DNA from: Atlantibacter hermannii
GTDB lineage: Bacteria > Pseudomonadota > Gammaproteobacteria > Enterobacterales > Enterobacteriaceae
Assembly: GCA_900635495.1 (NCBI GenBank)
Contig: LR134136.1
Location: 124,001-188,000, forward strand
Direction of reading: 5' to 3'
DNA: 64,000 bases
Positions 39,369-48,896 of the stretch are shown one piece after another. Each line of letters starts with the position of its first letter. Position 1 is the stretch's first letter. A program made the translations under genes and the position numbers. The notes beneath the pieces were generated by a model, which saw only the letters and a list, made by a program, of their open reading frames with translations, was not told the origin of the DNA and did no database searches.

Positions 39369-40214
39369 GTGAGCGGAATAAGCAGCCAGACGCCGTCGAC
39401 TTTCACGGGGATTGTCATGTGCGATACCGTTGTGCAGCACCTTTCGGGCGCGGCGCTGACGGTGCATTCGGTTTTTCACCATGCCTGCAATCTCACGACG
39501 CCGGATAACCATTTATTGACGTTACTGACGCAGGACGCGCCGCTGGCGCCAGGTGCCGTGCGGATGCGGTGCGCCGATTTCCGGCCGCTGTTTTCGGTGG
39601 GCGAGACGGTGCGACCGCAGGACGACGGGACGTATGCCGCTGCCGGTTGCCGCGTGATGCTGACGTCTGTGCCCTGCCAGTCTACCTGCGTGCCGGAAGA
39701 CGCCATATTGCCTTCCGGTTTGTCGGAGGCGCTGGACGCGTTTTTGCCCGTCACCGCGCCGGAATACGGGATCTGGAACAATCTGCACAGCAGCGATCGG
39801 CGTCTGATGCTGGCGGTGCGGCAACTGACGCAATGGCTGGAGGATGACGCAACGCCTGCGCCAGACGAGGCGCTAAAAACGTTGATTGGGGCAGGCGCGG
39901 GGCTGACGCCGTCCGGCGATGATTTTTTGCTGGGGATGCTGTTTGTGATGAACGTGACGCGACATCGTCGGTTTGAGGCGCTGGCGTCGGCAATCGACGG
40001 CCTGCTGTCGCGAACCACGGATATCAGCCGGGCCATGTTGAAATACGGCAGCGGCGGCCATTTTGGCGAGCAACTGCTGGCGTTGACGGCTTCCGGGCCG
40101 CTGTCGCTTAACGCCCGTTTATTGCGGGTGGCGGCCTACGGGCACTCTTCCGGGCATGACATGCTCACCGGAATATTGTTTACGTTGCGCGCCCTGTCAG
40201 GCCAGCGGCTGTAA
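39369..40214 (+). CDS. DUF2877 protein (YahE/YlbF/AllH-like), probable carbamoyltransferase subunit
   Basis: A 281-aa protein with the DUF2877 signature LIGAGAGLTPSGDDFLLGML near residues 174-193 and a GHSSGHDMLTGIL tail. E. coli YahE and YlbF belong to this family; YlbF is the third subunit (AllH) of the oxamate carbamoyltransferase set. Here it is divergent from the YahF- and YahG-like genes, whereas in E. coli the related genes are adjacent in one direction. GTG at 39369 with AGGGA upstream is used; ATG 39417 is an alternative start. Its last 18 bases overlap the convergent LysR gene. Confidence 0.78.
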   Translation: MSGISSQTPSTFTGIVMCDTVVQHLSGAALTVHSVFHHACNLTTPDNHLLTLLTQDAPLAPGAVRMRCADFRPLFSVGETVRPQDDGTYAAAGCRVMLTSVPCQSTCVPEDAILPSGLSEALDAFLPVTAPEYGIWNNLHSSDRRLMLAVRQLTQWLEDDATPAPDEALKTLIGAGAGLTPSGDDFLLGMLFVMNVTRHRRFEALASAIDGLLSRTTDISRAMLKYGSGGHFGEQLLALTASGPLSLNARLLRVAAYGHSSGHDMLTGILFTLRALSGQRL

Positions 40215-41104
40215 GAACTGCTGCTGGATGTCCGGCTTGCGTAACTGTTCCATCCACCAGGCGAAGCACGGGCGTGAATGCTCCGATGACCAGGCGAGAT
40301 AGAGCGGTGTCGGCTGCTTGGCTTCCTCGATGGTCTTGCAGATTAACCGGCCATCATCCAGCCACGGTTTGCAAATGTGCCAGGGCAAAAACCCAATTCC
40401 CAGCCCCGCCAGATGCATGGCGATTTTGCTGTGATAATCCGGGGCAACCAGCGCTTTTTGCCCCCGTAACAGCCAGGCGACTTTCGGCTCCAGCCGCACT
40501 GAAGTATCACGGATACAAATCGCCGGCCACGGACGTAAATCTTCCGCGCGCAACGGACGTTGATAAGCGGCCAGCGGGTGATCCGGACTAATGGCGAATA
40601 CCCATTCCGCGGTGCCGATATCTTCACAGCGAATTTCATTGCCGGCTTTTAAATTCGGCGCGCCGATAGCGATATCCGCACGTTTATCCAGTAAGGCATC
40701 CCAGACGCCGTCATGCACATCAATGGAAATATGTATTTCGGTCTGGGGAAAATGGCGTTCGCTGTCGCGTAATAATTCATAGATGGGTTTCATGCTAATG
40801 ATGTTATTTAGCGACAGGCTCAGGCGGGTTTCCACACCGGCGGAAATACGCTGAGTGGAAAAGCTTAATTCATCCAGCTCTGCCAGAATCAGCTCGCCTT
40901 TTTTAATAAAAAAGCGGCCCGCTTCCGTCAGGCGCAACTGTTTTCCGTCACGCTCAAATAAACGTACCCGAGGCTGCTTTCCAGTTTATGCACGGTATAG
41001 CTCAGGGCGGTGGGGACTTTATGCAATTCTTCCGCCGCTGCCGCAAAGCTGCCACAGCGTGCCGTGGTAATGACAACCTGAAGAGCCTGCGCCGTAATAT
41101 GCAT
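40197..41104 (-). CDS. LysR-family transcriptional regulator of the ureide-type cluster (one frameshift)
   Basis: About 302 aa after correction, the usual LysR length. The N-terminal winged helix (ALQVVITTARCGSFAAAAEE, LHKVPTALSYTVHKLESSLG) is in one frame up to about 40969. A lost base in the GGG/CCC run at 40967-40969 moves the rest (VRLFERDGKQLRLTEAGRFF and the effector domain) into another frame. The C-terminal domain contains IGAPNLKAGNEIRCEDIG and LGIGFLPWHIC. Its 3' overlap with the DUF2877 gene ties it to this cluster. AGAGGACG precedes the ATG. The inducer is unknown. Confidence 0.83.
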
Positions 41105-41832
41105 AAATCGTCCTCTTATGGCAGCGTAATCAATCCCAAGGCTAACAGATTTGGCTGAACGAAACCGGGACTTAATTCGTAATCGATAATTAGCATCATT
41201 TTTATCGTTACCTCATCGTTTTGTGACATTTTTCATTGAATTTTATTATGAAAGGCGGTGTGGGTTTTTCGCTCTACTTATGGATAGCCTCAGGATTTTT
41301 TGCTGCGCGGCCTGAATTTTTCCGCATTTAGCGTTCATATCTTCGCCATTGCTTAAGAAATTTTAAATATCGTCTACAAATGGATAAAACTGGTAAGAGC
41401 AGATAACCAGGACGATTATTCTGCCAGGTTGGCGGTAGCATAATTTTCCGTGCTGGAAATACTCGCGCGAAGTTTTTTTAATCTTTGTCAGTCGTTTCTC
41501 ACCCCGGTTGTAAATAACCGATAGCTGTATTGACGTTTTCACATTCTGTTGACAGATTGTAGGGCGTGAGGGGCACTTTATGGACGATCTGTACTGCAAC
41601 TCAGACATTCAAATGAAAGGATTCCCCATCCTCACAATGCCCTTCGGGCAGATTCCGTTAAGACCGGTAAAAAAACAAAAAAAGGTCTGGCGGTAATTAC
41701 TCAACGTATTTCGGTTTACAGCTACGGTAACGCAGCCATACCCGGAGTTTTTCCCGGTGTGTCAACGTCTCCGCTAACGGGTAAAACGGACCAGGGTGAG
41801 TAAATAACAACACAACACATTGGAGCAGAAGA
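41105..41832. other. Intergenic region and long leader upstream of dppA
   Basis: No convincing gene is present; an 81-codon minus-strand frame (41363-41608) has no family features. The part near LysR is AT-rich. The part nearer dppA should hold the dpp promoter and a long 5' leader, as in E. coli. Small hairpins are visible, such as GCCC-tt-CGGGC near 41640 and AGACC...GGTCT around an A-rich loop near 41660-41695. Confidence 0.5.
41804..41819 (+). promoter_or_regulatory. CA-rich GcvB-type sRNA target in the dppA leader
   Basis: ATAACAACACAACACA lies just upstream of the dppA ribosome site (TGGAGC). In E. coli and Salmonella the GU-rich region of sRNA GcvB represses dppA by pairing with a CA-rich stretch at this place. 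The gcvB gene is not in the window, so the pairing is inferred. Confidence 0.6.
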
Positions 41833-43444
41833 ATGAGTATTTCCTTGAGAAGTCAGGGATGCTGAAGTTTGGTCTTAGCCTGGTGGCAATGACCGTCGCA
41901 GCAAGCGTACACGCGAACACCCTGGTGTATTGTTCAGAAGGTTCCCCGGAAGGCTTCAACCCGCAGCTTTTCACCTCAGGCACCACGTATGACGCCAGTT
42001 CTGTACCTATTTACAACCGTCTGGTCGAGTTCAAAAACCGGCACCACTGAAGTAATTCCGGGCCTCGCTGAGAAGTGGGAAATTAGCGAAGACGGCAAAA
42101 CCTACACCTTCCACCTGCGTCAGGGCGTGAAGTGGCAGGACAATAAAGAATTCAAACCTACCCGCGATTTTAACGCCGATGACGTCGTGTTCTCGTTCGA
42201 TCGTCAGAAAAACGATCAGAACCCGTACCACAAAGTGTCTGGCGGCAGCTATGAATACTTCGAAGGCATGGGCCTCCCGGCGCTGATTTCTGAAGTGAAA
42301 AAAGTCGACGACAAAACTATCCAGTTCGTGCTGACGCGTCCGGAAGCGCCTTTCCTTGCCGATCTGGCGATGGACTTCGCATCAATCCTTTCTAAAGAGT
42401 ACGCGGATAACATGCTGAAAGCCGGTACGCCGGAGAAAGTGGACCTGAACCCAATCGGCACCGGTCCGTTCCAGCTCCAGCAGTACCAGAAAGACTCCCG
42501 TATTCTGTACAAAGCATTTGAAGGTTACTGGGGCACCAAGCCGAAAATCGACCGTCTGGTGTTCTCTATCACCCCAGACGCCTCCGTGCGTTATGCCAAG
42601 CTGCAGAAAAACGAGTGCCAGGTGATGCCGTACCCGAACCCGGCAGACATCGCACGCATGAAGCAGGACAAAAACATCAATCTGATGGAGCAGGCGGGCC
42701 TGAACGTGGGTTACCTCTCTTTCAACACCGAGAAGAAACCGGTTTGACGATGTGAAAGTACGTCAGGCGCTGACTTACGCGGTAAATAAAGAAGCGATCA
42801 TCAAAGCGGTTTATCAGGGCGCAGGCGTTGCGGCGAAAAACCTGATCCCGCCGACCATGTGGGGCTATAACGACGACGTTAAGGATTACACCTACGACGT
42901 TGAGAAAGCAAAAGCGCTGCTGAAAGAAGCCGGACAGGATAAAGGCTTTACCGTTGAGCTGTGGGCAATGCCGGTACAGCGTCCGTACAACCCGAACGCA
43001 CGCCGTATGGCGGAAATGATCCAGGCTGACTGGGCGAAAATCGGCGTTCAGGCCAAGATCGTGACCTACGAGTGGGGCGAGTACCTCAAGCGCGCGAAAG
43101 CGGGTGAGCATCAGGCGGTGATGATGGGCTGGACCGGCGATAATGGGGATCCGGATAACTTCTTCGCAACCCTGTTCAGCTGCGACGCAGCGAAAGACGG
43201 CTCCAACTACTCTCGCTGGTGCTACAAGCCGTTTGAAGATCTGATCCAACCGGCGCGTGCTGCGGAAGACCACAACAAGCGTATCGAACTGTACAAACAG
43301 GCTCAGGTTGTGATGCACGATCAGGCTCCGGCGCTGATCATCGCTCACTCCACCGTGTACGAACCTGTGCGTAAAGAAGTCAAAGGCTATGTGGTTGATC
43401 CGTTAGGAAAACATCACTTCGAAAACGTGTCTGTCGAAAAATAA
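41833..43444 (+). CDS. dppA: Periplasmic dipeptide-binding protein DppA (three frameshifts)
   Basis: The solute-binding protein of the dipeptide/haem ABC importer, also used in dipeptide chemotaxis. It has a signal peptide (LSLVAMTVAASVHA, cleavage near residue 28) and the SBP family 5 core (LVYCSEGSPEGFNPQLF, NPIGTGPFQLQQYQKDSR, RPYNPNARRMAEMIQADW). The frame breaks near 41848 (one A lost, ISLKKSG expected), near 42031 (extra A in a five-A run) and near 42746 (extra T). Correction gives 536 aa, against 535 in E. coli. Such a conserved gene with three run-length breaks points to sequencing error. It is the first gene of dppABCDF. Confidence 0.94.
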
Positions 43445-43616
43445 AAGTCTTACTCTCAATCCTTCACGTTGCGGGAATAAACGCCTGCAACGTGAAGCGT
43501 GACGAGTTTAGCCTGCGCTTTTATTCCCACTCTCCGCCAGGGGAGTGGGTGAAAGATTTGTGAGCAATACAATCCGGCTGCGGCAACGCGGCGGGAGATT
43601 ACAGAGAATTCGGGAT

Positions 43617-44635
43617 ATGTTGCAGTTCATCCTTCGACGCCTGGGGTTGGTTATTCCCACCTTTATAGGCATCACCCTACTCACCTTCGCATTCGTCCAT
43701 ATGATCCCTGGCGACCCGGTAATGATTATGGCCGGCGAACGCGGGCTCTCCCCGGAACGTCACGCTGAAATGTTGGCGGCGCTCGGCCTTGATAAGCCGT
43801 TGTGGCAGCAGTACGTCAATTACATTTGGGGCGTGATGCACGGTGATTTAGGCATTTCGTTAAAAAGCCGTCTCCCGGTATGGGAAGAATTCGTCCCCGC
43901 TTCCAGGCCACGCTGGAACTGGGTGTTTGCGCCATGATTTTCGCCGTTGCAGTGGGTATTCCGGTTGGGGTGCTGGCGGCGGTGAAACGCGGCTCCATCT
44001 TCGATCACACCGCTGTTGGCCTGGCCCTGACCGGCTACTCCATGCCGATTTTCTGGTGGGGCATGATGCTGATTATGCTGGTCTCGGTGCACTGGAACCT
44101 GACGCCGGTTTCCGGGCGGGTCAGCGACATGGTGTTCCTTGACGACTCCAATCCATTGACCGGCTTTATGCTGATCGACACCGCGATTTGGGGCGAAGAG
44201 GGCAACTTTATTGATGCGCTGGCGCACATGATTTTGCCGGCTATCGTACTTGGCACCATTCCACTGGCGGTTATTGTGCGTATGACGCGTTCCTCAATGC
44301 TGGAAGTGCTGGGTGAAGATTACATCCGTACCGCCCGCGCCAAAGGACTGACGCGTATGCGCGTCATCATCGTCCACGCTCTGCGTAACGCGATGCTGCC
44401 GGTGGTAACGGTTATCGGTTTGCAGGTCGGCACGCTGCTGGCGGGCGCGATCCTCACCGAAACCATCTTCTCCTGGCCTGGCCTGGGGCGCTGGCTGATT
44501 GACGCATTGCAACGCCGTGACTATCCGGTGGTGCAGGGCGGAGTATTGCTGGTGGCGACCATGATTATCCTGGTCAACCTGCTGGTCGATTTGTTGTACG
44601 GCGTGGTGAACCCGCGTATTCGGCATAAGAAATAA
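43617..44635 (+). CDS. dppB: Dipeptide ABC transporter permease DppB (one frameshift)
   Basis: An inner-membrane permease of the BPD type with six membrane helices. The EAA loop region is EVLGEDYIRTARAKGLTRMR near residue 220. It begins MLQFILRRLGLVIPTFIGI as in E. coli; the frame is open 24 codons further upstream but that extension is not conserved. One C is missing from a run near 43893 (WEEFVP-RFQATLELG expected), and correction gives exactly 339 aa, the E. coli length. It pairs with DppC. Confidence 0.94.
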
Positions 44636-44644
44636 GGGGCCATC

Positions 44645-45547
44645 ATGACGCAACTGACTGAAAACAAGGTGGTGGCCGCACCGGTTCCGATGACGCCGCT
44701 GCAGGAATTCTGGCACTACTTTAAACGTAACAAAGGTGCTGTGGTGGGACTGGTGTACGTGGTGGTGATGATTTTCATCGCCGTGTTCGCCAACTTTATC
44801 GCGCCCTATAACCCGGCGGACCAGTTCCGTGACGCGCTGCTTGCCCCGCCAGCCTGGCAGGATGGCGGCAGCCTGGCGCATCTGCTGGGAACGGATGACG
44901 TTGGCCGCGATGTGTTGTCGCGTCTGATGTACGGCGCACGCCTGTCGCTGCTGGTGGGCTGCCTGGTGGTGGTGCTGTCGCTGGTGATGGGTATCGTGCT
45001 GGGCCTGATCGCGGGTTATTTTGGCGGCATCGTCGATAACATCATTATGCGCGTAGTCGACATCATGCTGGCGCTGCCAAGCCTGCTGTTGGCGCTGGTG
45101 CTGGTGGCGATTTTCGGCCCGTCCATTGGGAACGCCGCACTGGCGTTGACCTTCGTGGCGCTGCCGCACTACGTGCGTTTAACCCGCGCCGCGGTGCTGG
45201 TGGAAGTGAACCGCGATTACGTGACCGCTTCCCGCGTGGCGGGCGCTGGCGCGATGCGCCAGATGTTTATCAATATTTTCCCTAACTGCCTTGCGCCGCT
45301 GATTGTTCAGGCCTCGCTCGGCTTCTCTAACGCCATTCTCGATATGGCCGCCCTTGGCTTTCTCGGCATGGGTGCGCAACCGCCGACACCGGAGTGGGGC
45401 ACCATGCTCTCCGACGTGTTGCAGTTCGCACAAAGTGCCTGGTGGGTAGTGACCTTCCCGGGTCTGGCTATCCTGCTGACGGTGCTGGCATTTAACCTGA
45501 TGGGTGACGGCCTGCGCGATGCGCTCGATCCCAAACTGAAGCAGTAA
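44645..45547 (+). CDS. dppC: Dipeptide ABC transporter permease DppC
   Basis: An intact 300-aa permease, same length as E. coli DppC. It has a cytoplasmic N-terminus, a first helix at about 36-58, a periplasmic loop with LLGTDDVGRDVLSRLMYGAR (typical OppC/DppC motif), and an EAA loop VEVNRDYVTASRVAGAGAMR near residue 186 that contacts the ATPases. It starts 9 bases after dppB with AAGGGG upstream. Confidence 0.96.
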   Translation: MTQLTENKVVAAPVPMTPLQEFWHYFKRNKGAVVGLVYVVVMIFIAVFANFIAPYNPADQFRDALLAPPAWQDGGSLAHLLGTDDVGRDVLSRLMYGARLSLLVGCLVVVLSLVMGIVLGLIAGYFGGIVDNIIMRVVDIMLALPSLLLALVLVAIFGPSIGNAALALTFVALPHYVRLTRAAVLVEVNRDYVTASRVAGAGAMRQMFINIFPNCLAPLIVQASLGFSNAILDMAALGFLGMGAQPPTPEWGTMLSDVLQFAQSAWWVVTFPGLAILLTVLAFNLMGDGLRDALDPKLKQ

Positions 45548-45558
45548 AGAGGCACGAG

Positions 45559-46550
45559 ATGGCGTTATTGAATGTAGATAAATTATCGGTGCACTTCGGC
45601 GACGAAGGCACCCCGTTCCGTGCCGTTGACCGTGTCAGTTACAGCGTGGAGCAAGGCCAGGTCGTGGGTATTGTCGGCGAATCCGGTTCCGGTAAGTCAG
45701 TGAGCTCGCTGGCGATTATGGGCCTGATTGATTACCCGGGCCGCGTCATGGCGGACAGTCTGGAATTCAACGGTCAGGATTTAAAACGCATATCAGAAAG
45801 AGAACGCCGTAATCTGGTGGGCTCTGAAGTGGCAATGATTTTCCAGGACCCGATGACCAGCCTGAACCCTGCTACACCGTGGGATTCCAGATTATGGAAG
45901 CCATTAAGGTGCATCAGGGCGGCAACAAAAAGACACGCCGCCAGCGGGCGATTGACCTGCTCAATCAGGTCGGCATCCCCGATCCGGCATCGCGACTGGA
46001 CGTTTACCCGCACCAGCTTTCCGGCGGGATGAGCCAGCGCGTGATGATCGCGATGGCGATTGCCTGTCGTCCGAAGCTGCTTATCGCCGATGAACCGACA
46101 ACGGCGCTGGACGTGACTATCCAGGCGCAGATCATCGAGCTGCTGCTGGAACTCCAGCAAAAAGAGAACATGGCGCTGATCCTGATCACCCATGACCTGG
46201 CGCTGGTGGCGGAAGCCGCGCATAAAATCATCGTGATGTACGCAGGCCAGGTGGTGGAAGCCGGTGATGCGCGGGATATTTTCCGTGCGCCGCGCCATCC
46301 GTACACGCAGGCGCTGCTGCGCGCCCTGCCGGAATTCGCGCAGGATAAAGCACGGCTGGCCTCGCTGCCGGGTGTGGTTCCCGGTAAATATGACCGCCCG
46401 AACGGCTGTCTGCTGAACCCGCGTTGCCCCTACGCCACCGACAAATGCCGCAGCGTAGAACCCGATTTGAATACCGTTGACCACGGTCGTCAGTCGAAAT
46501 GCCATTACCCACTCGATGATGCCGGGAGGCCTAACTATGAGTACGCTTGA
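45559..46550 (+). CDS. dppD: Dipeptide ABC transporter ATPase DppD (one frameshift)
   Basis: Corrected length 330 aa. Walker A is GESGSGKS near residue 38; the ABC signature LSGGMSQRVMIAMAIA, Walker B LLIADEPTTALD and the H-loop ITHDLALVAE follow. The C-terminal oligopeptide-transporter region has the Cys-containing GCLLNPRCPYATDKC, which in relatives binds an Fe-S cluster. A C is missing near 45869 (SLNPCYTVGFQIMEAIK expected). The gene overlaps dppF by 14 bases. Confidence 0.93.
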
Positions 46551-47547
46551 GGCCACCACGCAACCGCTGTTGCTGGCTATTGATTTAAAGAAACACTATC
46601 CGGTGAAAAAAGGGCTGTTCGCCCAGGAGCGGCTGGTGAAAGCGCTCGATGGCGTCTCTTTCAGCCTGGAGCGTGGCAAAACGCTGGCGGTAGTGGGCGA
46701 ATCCGGCTGTGGTAAATCCACGCTGGGCCGCCTGCTCACCATGATTGAAACGCCGACTGGCGGCGAACTCTATTATCAGGGCCAGGATCTGCTCAAGCAC
46801 GATCCGCAGGCGCAGAAACTGCGTCGCCAGAAAATCCAGATTGTATTCCAGAACCCGTACGGTTCACTTAACCCGCGTAAGAAAGTGGGGCAAATCCTTG
46901 AAGAACCTCTGTTAATCAACAGCGATCTCAGCAAGGAGGCCCGTCGCGAAAAAGCGCTGGCGATGATGGCGAAAGTCGGCCTGAAAACCGAGCATTACGA
47001 CCGTTATCCGCACATGTTTTCCGGTGGTCAGCGCCAGCGTATCGCTATTGCCCGTGGGCTAATGCTTGACCCGGATGTGGTTATTGCTGACGAACCGGTT
47101 TCCGCGCTGGATGTGTCGGTACGCGCCCAGGTACTGAACCTGATGATGGATTTGCAGCAGGATTTGGGGCTGTCCTATGTGTTCATCTCTCACGATTTGT
47201 CGGTGGTGGAACACATCGCCGATGAAGTGATGGTGATGTACCTTGGCCGCTGCGTGGAGAAGGGCACCAAAGACGAGATTTTCAATAATCCGCGTCATCC
47301 GTACACCCAGGCGCTACTCTCCGCGACGCCGCGCCTGAATCCGGACGACCGCCGCGAGCGCATTAAACTCACCGGCGAGCTGCCGAGCCCGCTTAATCCG
47401 CCGCCGGGCTGCGCATTTAACGCGCGCTGCCGCCGCCGCTTCGGTCCCTGCACCCAGTTGCAGCCGCAGTTGAAATCCTACGGCGGGCAGTTAGTCGCCT
47501 GCTTCGCGGTGGACCAGGACGAGAACGGAGAAAAGCCGCTGCCGTAA
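46537..47547 (+). CDS. dppF: Dipeptide ABC transporter ATPase DppF
   Basis: An intact 336-aa ATPase, partner of DppD. Walker A GESGCGKST near residue 57, Q-loop QIVFQNPYGSLNPR, signature FSGGQRQRIAIARGL, Walker B VVIADEPVSALD and the C-terminal GCAFNARCRRRFGPC cysteine motif are all present. The open frame extends 20 codons upstream into dppD, but the ATG with GGGAGG ten bases upstream matches the E. coli MSTxEAT start. Confidence 0.96.
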   Translation: MSTLEATTQPLLLAIDLKKHYPVKKGLFAQERLVKALDGVSFSLERGKTLAVVGESGCGKSTLGRLLTMIETPTGGELYYQGQDLLKHDPQAQKLRRQKIQIVFQNPYGSLNPRKKVGQILEEPLLINSDLSKEARREKALAMMAKVGLKTEHYDRYPHMFSGGQRQRIAIARGLMLDPDVVIADEPVSALDVSVRAQVLNLMMDLQQDLGLSYVFISHDLSVVEHIADEVMVMYLGRCVEKGTKDEIFNNPRHPYTQALLSATPRLNPDDRRERIKLTGELPSPLNPPPGCAFNARCRRRFGPCTQLQPQLKSYGGQLVACFAVDQDENGEKPLP

Positions 47548-47564
47548 GGTAACGGACCGTGAAC

Positions 47565-47592
47565 AAACCGGGGCTATTGCTCCGGTTTTTTT
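47565..47592 (+). terminator. Terminator after dppF
   Basis: AAACCGG...CCGGTTTTTTT around GGCTATTGCT, 18 bases after the dppF stop. Confidence 0.85.
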
Positions 47593-47776
47593 ATGGACAA
47601 ATAACGCTGATATGACGCGTTTAACGGTCATGTCTGAGCGTTTAACTAAATGGAAAAAAGCTGTTTTTCTGATCTACTTCCTTTTGGTTGTTTATTATTT
47701 GCGCTGTAAAGGCGAAGTCGCAATGGAAAGGTTCCTCTCTGAACGAAGAGCCTGATTACGTGCGTCCTGTTAAGTC

Positions 47777-47950
47777 ATGACGCTGCTGGTATTACACCAT
47801 CAGCAAACGGCACCACAGCAAAAACCGGTGACCGGGCTGTTATCTGAATTAGCCCCGGTGCGGGTGATGGACAGTAAAGCGCTGCGCTATGTACGTATTG
47901 AGGTCGGGTTAATGATAAAGGGCGGCGAAGGCGGCAAGGCCGTTTATTAA
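47777..47950 (+). CDS. Small open reading frame, unknown
   Basis: 57 codons from ATG to TAA (starts MTLLVLHHQQTAPQQ, ends GGEGGKAVY). There is no clear ribosome site and I recognise no family. It may be a remnant of a larger gene lost at this junction, or chance. Reported because nothing else explains this stretch. Confidence 0.2.
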   Translation: MTLLVLHHQQTAPQQKPVTGLLSELAPVRVMDSKALRYVRIEVGLMIKGGEGGKAVY

Positions 47951-47986
47951 TCGTCCTTACGCTGATGAAAACGTCATCATTATGTT

Positions 47987-48013
47987 TATAATGTACGGAG
48001 AATATCCGTACAT
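47987..48013 (+). promoter_or_regulatory. Promoter -10 and inverted-repeat operator of the toxin-antitoxin pair
   Basis: ATGTACGGA-gaata-TCCGTACAT (47991-48013) is a perfect 9-bp inverted repeat that overlaps TATAAT (47987-47992) and ends 18 bases before the antitoxin ATG. This is the expected layout for autorepression by a ribbon-helix-helix antitoxin. The -35 is weak. Confidence 0.7.
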
Positions 48014-48031
48014 TACTGTAAGCGACATGAC

Positions 48032-48322
48032 ATGAACACGATTAAAAAAGAGCGCTTTGACTTCCGGCTGGATGAGAAACTTAAACAGGAACTAGAAGAG
48101 GCTGCCGGTCTGCTCTCAGTACCCCTTTCGGTTTTTGTGACCGAAGCCATTCGCGAAAGAGCGGCAAGGGTAATCAATGAGCATCGCCGTCTGCAGGTAG
48201 ATGAACAAGCGTGGGATATGATCCATTCGCTTCTGGAAAATCCACCTGAACCCACCGAACGGCTGAAATCTATTGCGGCCCGTTTTGATGATGAAGAGAC
48301 ATGGAAGTGGCAGAAAAAATAA
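48032..48322 (+). CDS. DUF1778 antitoxin, TacA-like (ribbon-helix-helix)
   Basis: A 96-aa protein. The N-terminal ribbon-helix-helix (KKERFDFRLDEKLKQELEEA, AGLLSVPLSVFVTEAIRERA) is typical of DUF1778 antitoxins such as TacA and AtaR. The C-terminal tail should wrap and block the acetyltransferase toxin. It overlaps the toxin gene by 22 bases, and the inverted repeat upstream is its likely binding site. Confidence 0.87.
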   Translation: MNTIKKERFDFRLDEKLKQELEEAAGLLSVPLSVFVTEAIRERAARVINEHRRLQVDEQAWDMIHSLLENPPEPTERLKSIAARFDDEETWKWQKK

Positions 48323-48837
48323 CGCTCAGGATCGAGCCATTTGATCTCAATAAAACCTACCGGTATGAAGATTTTTGCTGTGGTGTCACTCAGTTAGACA
48401 CTTTTCTAAAACAGCAAATGCCCATTCAGCAGGCGCGGCGAATATTGCGCTGCTATGTTCTTGTTACTAATGAAACCGTACCGGAAATTCTGGGTTTTTA
48501 TACCCTTTCCGGTGCCTCATATGAAAGGACGCATCTCTCTGCCAGCCAGCAGCGAAAACTGCCTTATAAAAATCTGCCCTGCGTTTTGCTGGGCAGGCTG
48601 GCGATTGATCAACGGGCGCAGGGCTATGGGTTTGGAGAAAAACTTATTTTTGATGCGATTAAACGAACCTGGCTTACGGCGGGCGTAGTCGGCATCCACG
48701 CGTTATTTGTCGAAGCTAAAGATGACAAGGCGGTGGAATTCTATCGCTCGTTGGGGTTCATTATTTCCCGGCAGGATACGCGGACAATGTTTTTCCCGTG
48801 TAGCCAGTTTGAAAAACTTTCCTTATCTGTCACGTAA
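48301..48837 (+). CDS. GNAT toxin, TacT/AtaT-like tRNA acetyltransferase
   Basis: A 178-aa GNAT protein. The pattern FCCGVTQLDTFLKQQMPIQQ near residue 22, the acetyl-CoA loop DQRAQGYGFGEKL near 102-114, and AKDDKAVEFYRSLGF with the conserved Tyr near residue 146 match TacT/AtaT toxins. These acetylate the amino group of charged aminoacyl-tRNA and stop translation. The partner antitoxin overlaps it directly. Which tRNA is modified cannot be told. Confidence 0.87.
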   Translation: MEVAEKITLRIEPFDLNKTYRYEDFCCGVTQLDTFLKQQMPIQQARRILRCYVLVTNETVPEILGFYTLSGASYERTHLSASQQRKLPYKNLPCVLLGRLAIDQRAQGYGFGEKLIFDAIKRTWLTAGVVGIHALFVEAKDDKAVEFYRSLGFIISRQDTRTMFFPCSQFEKLSLSVT

Positions 48838-48854
48838 TCAAAAGTGTTTATTAC

Positions 48855-48884
48855 AAAAACGCCAGCGTATCGCTGGCGTTTTTG
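48855..48884. terminator. Bidirectional terminator between the toxin gene and pgaD
   Basis: AAAAACGCCAGCG-tat-CGCTGGCGTTTTT. Perfect stem with A-run before and T-run after, between convergent genes, so it serves both. Confidence 0.92.
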
Positions 48885-48896
48885 GTTACCGTCCCT

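Larger units (their letters stand above)
47593..48031. other. Region between dppF and the toxin-antitoxin pair
   Basis: 439 bases without a recognised gene apart from one small unassigned frame (separate entry). In E. coli the bcsG-ldrD-yhjV side adjoins dppF. None of those is present here. The right end holds the toxin-antitoxin promoter and operator. Confidence 0.45.

Noticed and set aside
41363..41608. An 81-codon minus-strand frame upstream of dppA
   Set aside because: AT-rich leader region, no ribosome site or family signal.
44294..45169. A 291-codon minus-strand open frame across dppB/dppC
   Set aside because: Histidine/glutamine-rich shadow of highly conserved dpp genes.
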